In this document: positions 7,970 through 14,483 of the stretch, in pieces
How the letters are laid out: each line of letters starts with the position of its first letter
How positions within the stretch are numbered: the first letter of the stretch is position 1
Assembly: GCF_002250655.1 (NCBI RefSeq)
Contig: NZ_NOZR01000015.1
Span: forward strand, 1-64,000
Direction: 5' to 3'
DNA from: Mycolicibacterium sphagni
GTDB taxonomy: Bacteria > Actinomycetota > Actinomycetes > Mycobacteriales > Mycobacteriaceae
DNA length: 64,000 nucleotides
Notes under the pieces: model-generated
Database searches by the model: none
Told to the model about the DNA's origin: nothing
Seen by the model: only the letters and a program-made list of their open reading frames with translations
Position numbers and translations under genes: made by a program

Positions 7970-8212
7970 ATGTCTAAAACAGGAAGAACCAACCCCCGCC
8001 GCGGATCGCGCGGCACACCAAAACCCGAGCGGCACATCACCGTTCGAAGCGTGCGCCGGGAGCAGCCCGACCTGCGCAAGCTCAGTCGCGCCGTCATTGC
8101 TATGGCGCTGCGTGAGGCCGAAGCCAAAACCGAAGTCCGCGAAGCGCTGCTACGCCCTGGCGTTCAGCAATCAACAACGCAGACCGATACGGAGGAGGCC
8201 GCCAGTGCCTAA
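7970..8212 (+). CDS. Small basic protein, first gene of the transfer operon
   Basis: 80 residues from ATG 7970, with a good ribosome site (GGAGGA). The N-terminal 35 residues are rich in Arg, Lys and Gly and likely bind nucleic acid or are disordered. Residues about 40-65 form an amphipathic helix (LSRAVIAMALREAEAKTEVREALL). No family is recognised. Its 3' end overlaps the ATPase start by 8 nt, and its own coding sequence holds the GGAGGAGG ribosome site of the ATPase, so the two are co-translated. It could be an accessory DNA-binding factor for the ATPase. Confidence 0.6.
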   Translation: MSKTGRTNPRRGSRGTPKPERHITVRSVRREQPDLRKLSRAVIAMALREAEAKTEVREALLRPGVQQSTTQTDTEEAASA

Positions 8213-10409
8213 CCCGGGTGATGCCACCCTGTCGGCGGGTTCGCTGGTCTGGCAACAGCTGTTCTGGCCGCAGCCTCTACGTGAGGCAACGGCGTTCGGA
8301 CTGCTGCGCCATTGGGCAGCGCAATCCCACGCCCCGCAACTCATCCTGGAAGCGAGCGCCGACGTGACCGGCGTGGAATACCGAATCGGCAGTCAGCTCC
8401 GACACAAGGCGGTCGTCCGCCGTGCCGTTGAGCAACTTGTCGAGGGATCGATTGTCACTAGTTTTGACAATGCCGATCGCGAGTCCGTCAAGGTCGCCCG
8501 CCGAATCCAGTTGAGTACAAACGCCCGCCAGCTAGAGCCTGTCGACGCGGTGGCATCACATCGATCAATCCTCCATGCTCTGACCGCCGCCCAGAAGGGT
8601 GAGCGCCTCACTATTCAGATCGTGCTCGGCCCGCGCCAGCATCCCAACGTCGCGCCGGCCGACCCCAAGCACGGTAATCAGCAGCTGGTGTCGAAGCTCC
8701 TCCACGGCGTGCAGCCAGACACCCGCCCGGGTGCCCGCCACGCCCTTGAGCACAAGCTTGGCCAACACGCCTTCGCCGCTGCTGTCCGCCTCGGCGTCCA
8801 TGCGCCGACGGCCGAACGCCGCCGATCCCTGCTACTCGGCCTGGCCGCCGCAATGGGCACCGCCGAATCTCCCGATGTCCGCATCACACTCAGGAACGAG
8901 AAGGCCGACCGGATCAACACGCCGCGCGCCTCCTGGTCGGTCTTCACCCCATCGCAGCGCCTGACCGTCACCGAGGTGGCCCGTATGTCCGGCTGGCCCA
9001 TCGCCGACCACGACGAACACTTTCCGGGTCAGCCGCCACTGCATCCCCGCCCCGTCCGGCCCAGCTCGCCGCTGCAATCCGGCCAACGGGTGGTGGCCGA
9101 CGCCTCGGCACCAGGTTTCAGCGGCGGCCTCGGCTACAACACCACCGACGCCTTGCGGCACACCTGGGTGATCGGCCCGAACGGCGTCGGCAAGTCGACC
9201 TTGCTTCTCAACCTGATCCTGCAAGACCTCGACGCCGACCGCCCGATCGTCGTCATCGAACCCAAGGACCTGATCGCCGATCTGCTGGCCCGTATCCCGG
9301 AGAAGCGACGGAGTGACATCGTCATCCTCGACCCCTTCGACGAGGCGCCGGTCGGCATCAATCCGCTCGACGCCGCGCATCGTCACGGCCGCTCACCAGA
9401 AGTGGTGGCCGACAGCCTGTTCGGCACCCTCAAGACGATCTGGGGTGATGGCCTCGGCCCGCGATCGGCCGATATCCTCAGGAACTGCCTCGAACTGCTG
9501 GCCCGACGCGACGATGCCACACTGGTCCAGCTGCCGCTGCTGCTCACCAATCCCGGCTTCCGCCGCCGCCTGACCCGCGGCGTCATGCAGTCGGATCCGT
9601 TCGCGGCAGGGCCTTTCTGGCACTGGTTCGACAGCCTCTCCCCCGAGGCTGCCGCCACTACCATCGCGCCGCTGTCGAACAAGTTGCGCCCACTGATCAG
9701 CAAGCCGCTGCGCGATGTTCTCGCTCAGCAGCATCCGAAGTTCAATGTCCGCCAGGTGCTTCGCCAGAGGAAGGTCCTGCTGGTGCCGCTCCAGAAGGGC
9801 ATCATCGGGCCCGAGAATGCCCAGCTGCTCGGCGCGCTGGTCGTGGCCGAGCTCTGGCAGGCCATCCGTGAACGAGCCGGAACACCCGAGGGCAGTCGCG
9901 ACCCCGTCATGATCTATATCGATGAGGCCCAGGACTACATCCGCGGTATCCCGACCGATCTTGGCGACGCACTCGCCCAAGCACGTTCACTTGGTGCCGC
10001 CTTTCATCTCGCGCACCAGTACCAAAAGCAACTGCCCCCAGCCATGCTGGAAGCCTTCCGCAACAACGCCCGGTCCCGCGTCTGCTTCCAGTTGCAGGCG
10101 GGCGATGCCAAGGACATGACCGCCGGCCAGTCGGTGCTCACCGTTGAAGACTTCACCCGACTCCCGGCCCACCACGTCTACGCCAGTCTGGTGCGGGACA
10201 ACGCCGTGCAGCCGTGGGCCTCGGGCGTGACCAAGCCCGCCCCGAAGCCGTCCAGCGATCCCGCCGCCATCCGCCAGCTGAGCCGCGCGCGCTTCGGCCG
10301 TCCGGTCAGCGAGATCGAAGCCAGCTTCGCCGCCCTGGTTGAAAGTGCTCCCGGCGGTGACGATTCCGACTCCATCGGCGGTGCACGGACGCGCCGGAGG
10401 CCGTCATGA
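8205..10409 (+). CDS. VirD4/TraG/HerA-type conjugative transfer ATPase
   Basis: About 734 residues from GTG 8205, chosen because GGAGGAGG lies just upstream; an earlier in-frame start has no support. Residues 1-300 resemble the N-terminal region of actinobacterial coupling ATPases. The motor has Walker A GPNGVGKS (324-331), Walker B VMIYIDEAQD (568-577), and downstream the HQYQKQL...NNARSRVCFQL segment typical of TraM-recognition/VirD4 proteins. I see no transmembrane helices, so it is a soluble hexameric-type DNA pump. It heads a coupled run with the replication-relaxation protein and methyltransferase and is the main reason for calling this element conjugative or mobilisable. Confidence 0.85.
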   Translation: MPNPGDATLSAGSLVWQQLFWPQPLREATAFGLLRHWAAQSHAPQLILEASADVTGVEYRIGSQLRHKAVVRRAVEQLVEGSIVTSFDNADRESVKVARRIQLSTNARQLEPVDAVASHRSILHALTAAQKGERLTIQIVLGPRQHPNVAPADPKHGNQQLVSKLLHGVQPDTRPGARHALEHKLGQHAFAAAVRLGVHAPTAERRRSLLLGLAAAMGTAESPDVRITLRNEKADRINTPRASWSVFTPSQRLTVTEVARMSGWPIADHDEHFPGQPPLHPRPVRPSSPLQSGQRVVADASAPGFSGGLGYNTTDALRHTWVIGPNGVGKSTLLLNLILQDLDADRPIVVIEPKDLIADLLARIPEKRRSDIVILDPFDEAPVGINPLDAAHRHGRSPEVVADSLFGTLKTIWGDGLGPRSADILRNCLELLARRDDATLVQLPLLLTNPGFRRRLTRGVMQSDPFAAGPFWHWFDSLSPEAAATTIAPLSNKLRPLISKPLRDVLAQQHPKFNVRQVLRQRKVLLVPLQKGIIGPENAQLLGALVVAELWQAIRERAGTPEGSRDPVMIYIDEAQDYIRGIPTDLGDALAQARSLGAAFHLAHQYQKQLPPAMLEAFRNNARSRVCFQLQAGDAKDMTAGQSVLTVEDFTRLPAHHVYASLVRDNAVQPWASGVTKPAPKPSSDPAAIRQLSRARFGRPVSEIEASFAALVESAPGGDDSDSIGGARTRRRPS

Positions 10410-11368
10410 GTGACTACCCCCTGGGCCACCCCCTCGGGTCGACTCCTGCGCACCCGTCACCCCTGGCAGACGAACGAAATCGTCTCCCAGGGTTGGGGAA
10501 TAGTGGTGCCCTAGAGGGCACCACAACGCCCGCCAAACGGCCATCTCACCGACGCCTATCCGCCACTGGCATCACTGCCATAGCCGATCAACTCAGCGAC
10601 CGTGATCTGGCCATCATCCGGTCTATCGACGACCATCGGTTCCTGACCGTCCGCCAGATCCGCACCATCCACTTCGCTGATCTGGCGCCAACATCGGGAC
10701 AACGCACGACCAAACGAGTCCTGGCCCGACTGCGCGGCCTCGGCGTGATCAGTGCCCTGACCCAACGCATCGGTGGGGTGCGGGCCGGCTCAGACGGACT
10801 CGTGCACTACGTCGATAGCGTCGGTGATCGGATACTGCGTCAGCGATCTGGCCGCGGTGCCCGGCGCCGCTACGAACCCAGCGCCCGTTTCGTCCACCAT
10901 CGCTTGGTCGTCGCTGCTGCGCATATCGCGCTTATCACTGCCAACCGCCATGGCGGACTGGACGTCGTCGCCACCGCGGTCGAACCAGCCACCTGGCGTC
11001 CCTACATCGGCGTCGGCGGGACTCGCCGGACGCTCAAGCCAGACCTCTTCGCCGAGACCGCCACCGCTGACGAACTGGTCTACGCCTGGTTTGTTGAGAT
11101 CGATCTCGGCACCGAGCACATCCCGACGCTGCTGTCGAAATGCCGCGAGTACGAGGCGTATCGGCGGGCCGGCATCGAACAAGAACGCCACGGATCGTTC
11201 CCGCTTGTCGTCTGGTCAATGACCCACCAAGATCCGGCCACGGCCAAGCGCCGCCGTCAGGCGCTGGCGGCCGCCATTGCCGCTGACCGATCGCTACCGT
11301 CCGCACTGTTTCGCATCGTGGCCCCCGACGATGTCGTGCCACTGATGCAGACCGGAGGCGCAGAGTGA
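10406..11368 (+). CDS. Replication-relaxation family protein
   Basis: 320 residues, ATG overlapping the ATPase stop (ATGA). The first 55 or so residues are low-complexity and coincide with two inverted repeats in the DNA. The conserved part begins near LSDRDLAIIRSIDDHRFLTVRQIRTIHF, a winged-helix-like start typical of the replication-relaxation family found on plasmids and integrative elements. Its C-terminal half contains strands with acidic residues (VEIDLGTE, then KCREYEAY) that resemble a nuclease-like core. It probably acts with the ATPase in processing or recruiting the transfer origin. The family's biochemistry is poorly known, so the role is inferred from context. Confidence 0.75.
   Translation: MSDYPLGHPLGSTPAHPSPLADERNRLPGLGNSGALEGTTTPAKRPSHRRLSATGITAIADQLSDRDLAIIRSIDDHRFLTVRQIRTIHFADLAPTSGQRTTKRVLARLRGLGVISALTQRIGGVRAGSDGLVHYVDSVGDRILRQRSGRGARRRYEPSARFVHHRLVVAAAHIALITANRHGGLDVVATAVEPATWRPYIGVGGTRRTLKPDLFAETATADELVYAWFVEIDLGTEHIPTLLSKCREYEAYRRAGIEQERHGSFPLVVWSMTHQDPATAKRRRQALAAAIAADRSLPSALFRIVAPDDVVPLMQTGGAE
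10461..10524. repeat. Two adjacent inverted repeats, candidate oriT or nic region
   Basis: IR1 pairs CCCTGGCAGACGA (10461-10473) with TCGTCTCCCAGGG (10480-10492), 12 of 13 bp, loop ACGAAA. IR2 pairs GTGGTGCCCT (10503-10512) with AGGGCACCAC (10515-10524), perfect, 2-nt spacer. Both lie in the poorly conserved 5' end of the replication-relaxation gene. Clustered hairpins near a mobilisation gene are typical of transfer origins. Assignment as oriT is inference; no nick site can be recognised. Confidence 0.5.
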
Positions 11369-12402
11369 GTCTCGCGCCAATCCTGCGGCGCAACCGGATC
11401 GTCGTTGGCGACGCCCTCCATCGATTGCGGCAGTTGCCGGATGCCTCGGTCGACTGCGTGATCACGTCGCCGCCGTACTACTCACTCCGGGACTACGGCG
11501 CGACTGGCCAAATTGGCCTCGAACGATCCGTCGATCAGTGGGTCGACCAGCTGGCCGCGATCACCCAAGAAATCGCGCGAGTTCTCGTCCCCACAGGCAC
11601 CTATTGGCTGAATCTGGGCGACACCTACTCCGGTCATCCGTCGCAGGGAGCAGCCCGCAAGAGCCTGCTGATGGCGCCAGAACGGCTCGCCTTCCGCTTG
11701 CAACAGGACGGCTGGATCATCCGCAACAAGATCGTCTGGGCCAAACCAAACCCCGTGCCGTCCAGCGTGCCCGACCGCCTCAACTGCACATACGAGGTCA
11801 TTTATGTGATGGCCCGCCAACCGAAGTATTTCTTCGACCTCGACGCCATTCGGGTGCCGCACCGCTCGGCACCGTCTGCGAACCAACAACGACAGCAGAC
11901 AACGACACCGATCGAAAAGTGGCGCGGCCCCAACGGCATGACCGCCACTGGCCTCGCAGGCCTGAAAGCTCGCGGGCAGGTCGGCCACCCACTCGGCAAG
12001 AACCCCGGCGACGTCTGGACGATCACGCCGGGCGGCTACCGCAGCGCGCACCATGCGATATTTCCGATGGCCCTTGCCGAACGCATGATCGCCGCCGGCT
12101 GCCCCGAAGCGCGATGCACACGCTGTCGATCCCCATGGCAGAGGCGTGTCATTCGGGGACTCGGCCACGTCGCGACGCGAGCCAGCCTGACGCCGACTTG
12201 CAAGTGCAAACAGGCCAGCGAACCGGCCATCGTCTGCGATCCGTTCATGGGTAGTGGCACCACTGCTGTGGCCGCCGAAAGGCTCGGTCGAGATTGGCTG
12301 GGGATCGAGCTCAATCCCGAATTCGCCGCTGTAGCACGAGCCCGCATCGCCGAAGCCCGCGAGCAACAGTTCGAATCCCCATCCACAAGGGCAGCCGCAT
12401 GA
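11365..12402 (+). CDS. Beta-class site-specific DNA methyltransferase (orphan)
   Basis: 345 residues, GTG overlapping the previous stop (GTGA). The catalytic motif TSPPY (34-38) is N-terminal and the AdoMet motif (VCDPFMGSGTTAV, about 291-303) is C-terminal. That permuted order defines the beta class, and TSPPY favours N4-cytosine or N6-adenine methylation. Just before the AdoMet motif lies a Cys-rich insert (about 249-276: C, CTRC, CKC) that could bind zinc. No restriction enzyme gene is nearby, so it probably protects element DNA or marks it during transfer. It sits inside the transfer operon rather than in a restriction-modification locus. Confidence 0.85.
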   Translation: MSLAPILRRNRIVVGDALHRLRQLPDASVDCVITSPPYYSLRDYGATGQIGLERSVDQWVDQLAAITQEIARVLVPTGTYWLNLGDTYSGHPSQGAARKSLLMAPERLAFRLQQDGWIIRNKIVWAKPNPVPSSVPDRLNCTYEVIYVMARQPKYFFDLDAIRVPHRSAPSANQQRQQTTTPIEKWRGPNGMTATGLAGLKARGQVGHPLGKNPGDVWTITPGGYRSAHHAIFPMALAERMIAAGCPEARCTRCRSPWQRRVIRGLGHVATRASLTPTCKCKQASEPAIVCDPFMGSGTTAVAAERLGRDWLGIELNPEFAAVARARIAEAREQQFESPSTRAAA

Positions 12403-12488
12403 GCCGGCGGCTGCCTCGTCGGTGTCATGCGGCCGCACCAGTAAGCGCACCAAGCACTTACCGGCCGCAGCGCACCGAGGAGGTCGCT

Positions 12489-12818
12489 ATGTCCACACCC
12501 GACGAGTACACACCAGGCGTCAAAACGCTTGGGGTCAAGCTCCAACCCGACGTCCATGCCCAGCTGAGCTTCATTGCAGGCCTCCGCCCGGGCAAGGGCA
12601 CCATCACCGATGAGATCCAGATCGCCATTGCCGAGCACATCGCCCGCGCCAAAGACGATCCGGAACTGGCCAGCAGGGCAGCTGAGGCGCGCGCCGAAAT
12701 CGAGCGCGAAGCCGCAGCCCGCCAGCAGGCCATCGCCACTCTGTTCGCCGACGGCGGCGAACCCGCATCCCGGCAGCGCCGGAATACGAAGGGAGGCGAT
12801 ACCCCACCGGCAGCATGA
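12489..12818 (+). CDS. Small DNA-binding candidate (RHH/MobC-like)
   Basis: 109 residues from ATG 12489, preceded by GAGGAGG. A longer frame beginning at 12399 lacks a ribosome site. The N-terminal strand-helix-helix (VKTLGVKLQPDVHAQLSFIA, then TITDEIQIAIAEHIARA) resembles ribbon-helix-helix proteins of plasmids. Residues 60-95 are a long charged helix. Such proteins often repress their own operon or help a relaxase at oriT. It is the last gene of the transfer operon. The family assignment rests on pattern only. Confidence 0.6.
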   Translation: MSTPDEYTPGVKTLGVKLQPDVHAQLSFIAGLRPGKGTITDEIQIAIAEHIARAKDDPELASRAAEARAEIEREAAARQQAIATLFADGGEPASRQRRNTKGGDTPPAA

Positions 12819-12864
12819 CCGTGCCCTTCGGACACGGGCGTCAGTGATCACTCACGGCGCGCCC

Positions 12865-12918
12865 GGGGCCGGCGGGAAGCAGATCGAGCCACCGGCTCTC
12901 TGCTTCCCGACCGGCCCC
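12865..12918. repeat. Long imperfect hairpin upstream of ardA
   Basis: The left arm from 12865 (GGGGCCGG, CGGGAAGCAGA) pairs with the right arm to 12918 (TCTGCTTCCCG, CCGGCCCC), with a single bulged base. An inner stem GAGCC/GGCTC closes a 3-nt loop. In total about 24 bp pair. No T-run follows. It lies between the transfer operon and ardA, 38 bp before the ardA ATG. It may be a terminator without a U-tract, or a single-strand promoter as known for ardA leading-region genes of other conjugative plasmids (ssi/Frpo type). Confidence 0.65.
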
Positions 12919-12956
12919 ACACAAACCCACGAGTTAAGAACAGAAAGGAGGTGAGG

Positions 12957-13577
12957 ATGAATGAAACCCACCACGAACCAACACAACCCGAGGCTCAGCC
13001 AGACGCTGCGACGCGTCAGGAGGCCGAACCAATACCATCACCACGCATCTACGTCGCGAGTCTTGCCGACTACAACAACGGCGTGCTGCACGGCGCCTGG
13101 ATTAACGCCGCACGCGAGCCAGACGACATCCAAGCCGACATCGTCGCCATGCTGGCCAAATCACGCGAACCGAACGCGGAGGAGTGGGCCATCCACGACT
13201 ATGACCAGTTCGGCCGCTGGCGCGTCAACGAATACGACAGCATCGAGCAGGTATCTCGCGTTGCGAAAGGCATTGCCCAACACGGCTACGCCTTCGCGGC
13301 GTGGGCCGACGTCTTCGACGGCGAACCAGCCAGCTTCGACACCGATGCCTTCCAAGAAGCCTTCCTCGGCCGTTACGACTCCGTCCAGGACTACGTCGAA
13401 CAGATGGCTGACGATCTGGGCTACGAGGACGAATTGGCAAGGCTTCCTGAACATCTGCGACGCTACGTGCGCATCGCGTACGGCACCATGGCGCGCGACA
13501 TGCTGGCATCCGGCGGCATCGCGGTCGTCGACCATCCCGGCGACGATGGCGTGTGGATCTTCCGCGCCGATCGGTAG
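12957..13577 (+). CDS. ardA: Antirestriction protein ArdA
   Basis: 206 residues from ATG 12957, six bases after AAGGAGG; the GTG at 12951 touches that ribosome site and is less likely. The ArdA fold is recognisable from PRIYVASLADYNNGVLHGAWINA at about 24-46, then WAIHDYDQFG and an acidic C-terminal half (YVEQMADDLGYEDEL). ArdA proteins are DNA mimics that occupy type I restriction enzymes and protect incoming single- or double-stranded DNA. Together with the methyltransferase upstream it gives the element two defences against host restriction. A possible single-strand promoter hairpin precedes it. Confidence 0.88.
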   Translation: MNETHHEPTQPEAQPDAATRQEAEPIPSPRIYVASLADYNNGVLHGAWINAAREPDDIQADIVAMLAKSREPNAEEWAIHDYDQFGRWRVNEYDSIEQVSRVAKGIAQHGYAFAAWADVFDGEPASFDTDAFQEAFLGRYDSVQDYVEQMADDLGYEDELARLPEHLRRYVRIAYGTMARDMLASGGIAVVDHPGDDGVWIFRADR

Positions 13578-13653
13578 CGATCGCCGCAAGGTGGAGCCCC
13601 AGCACCATGACCTGATAAACAACTTAAACCGGACCGCATTTCGTCGTTATTAC

Positions 13654-13706
13654 GTTGTAGAATTGTCGAATTCCATTGATTTACAACACTATTCAGTTGT
13701 ACAATT
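13654..13706 (+). promoter_or_regulatory. Promoter and repeated operator of the integration operon
   Basis: TTGATT (13676-13681) and TACAAT (13700-13705) with an 18-bp spacer form a likely promoter. The 11-mer GTTGTASAATT occurs at 13654-13664 and at 13696-13706, exactly 42 bp apart (about four helical turns). An inverted half-site (ACAAC) lies at 13683-13687. The second copy covers the -10. This fits autorepression by the XRE protein encoded next. Confidence 0.6.
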
Positions 13707-13731
13707 AATGGTTACAGAGGAGGCAACCATC

Positions 13732-14157
13732 GTGACTCCGGAAGAAACCGCCAATCTCACGAATCTGATCATGGTCAAGCGCAATCAGTTGCAGCTCAGT
13801 GTGAATGAAGTCGCCCGCCGTGCCGATATCTCCCCCACCATGATGTGGCGGATTGAGCAGGGGCTTATCGCGAACACGCGCATGGACCGTCTGCTGGCAA
13901 TCACGGACGCGCTCGGTATCACCAGGACCGACCTGTTCACCACCATCGGTTGGCTGCCTGCCGCCGATCTCCCGACGCTCAGTACCTATCTTCGCGTCAA
14001 GTACTACCACTTACCTGATGCCGTCATCCGACATATCGCCCGCGATGTCACAAAGATCGTGCACGCGTACAACAACCGCACGGATACAGACGAAAGCTGT
14101 CCAGAGTGCACCGACCGGCAGCCTGACCATCCCGCCGACCACGGAGGGCAATCGTGA
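13732..14157 (+). CDS. XRE-family helix-turn-helix regulator
   Basis: 141 residues from GTG 13732, with GAGGAGG upstream; ATG 13708 is in frame but lies inside the predicted promoter. Residues about 10-65 form a Cro/CI-type HTH (LQLSVNEVARRADISPTMMW, then IEQGLIANT). The C-terminal part holds hydrophobic helices for dimerisation and a CPEC pair near the end. It is the first gene of a tightly overlapping XRE-excisionase-integrase operon. The most likely role is control of integration and excision, by binding the GTTGTASAATT repeats over its own promoter. Confidence 0.82.
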   Translation: MTPEETANLTNLIMVKRNQLQLSVNEVARRADISPTMMWRIEQGLIANTRMDRLLAITDALGITRTDLFTTIGWLPAADLPTLSTYLRVKYYHLPDAVIRHIARDVTKIVHAYNNRTDTDESCPECTDRQPDHPADHGGQS

Positions 14158-14483
14158 CTTCGGCTGCCCCGATGCGTGATGCGCAGGCGCGCGAGGTACT
14201 TCGCGCAATTGGCCATGCGGCTCTGGCGCTCGCCGACGGCCACACCATCGACGACAGCATCGCACAGCGGCTGCTCGCAAGTCAGACCGGCGGGACCGAT
14301 GACGCAACGCTGTTGACCGTGCCCGAAGCCTGCGCGCGTCTGCGCATCAGCCGCTGGAGCTTCTACGAGCTGATCCACCAAAATCGATTGCGCACCGTCA
14401 CGATCGGCCGTCGCCGCTTTGTTTCGCAACCCGAGCTGAACGCCTTCATCGGTTCCCTCAACGGCTACGGGAGCACTGCATGA
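14154..14483 (+). CDS. xis: Excisionase-family DNA-binding protein
   Basis: 109 residues, GTG overlapping the XRE stop. The C-terminal half carries the MerR/excisionase-type winged helix (LTVPEACARLRISRWSFYEL, then RLRTVTIGRRRFVSQPELNAFI), which bends att DNA. The N-terminal 50 residues are an additional helical region. It directly precedes the integrase with an ATGA overlap, the usual xis-int order of actinobacterial integrative elements. It probably sets the direction of tyrosine-integrase recombination. Confidence 0.8.
   Translation: MTSAAPMRDAQAREVLRAIGHAALALADGHTIDDSIAQRLLASQTGGTDDATLLTVPEACARLRISRWSFYELIHQNRLRTVTIGRRRFVSQPELNAFIGSLNGYGSTA

Noticed and set aside
8097..8204. Upstream extension of the transfer ATPase
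   Set aside because: It overlaps the 80-residue gene in another frame, while a strong ribosome site precedes GTG 8205.
12399..12488. Earlier start for the small DNA-binding gene, overlapping the methyltransferase stop
   Set aside because: ATGA overlap is tempting, but the added residues are not family-like and GAGGAGG lies before ATG 12489.
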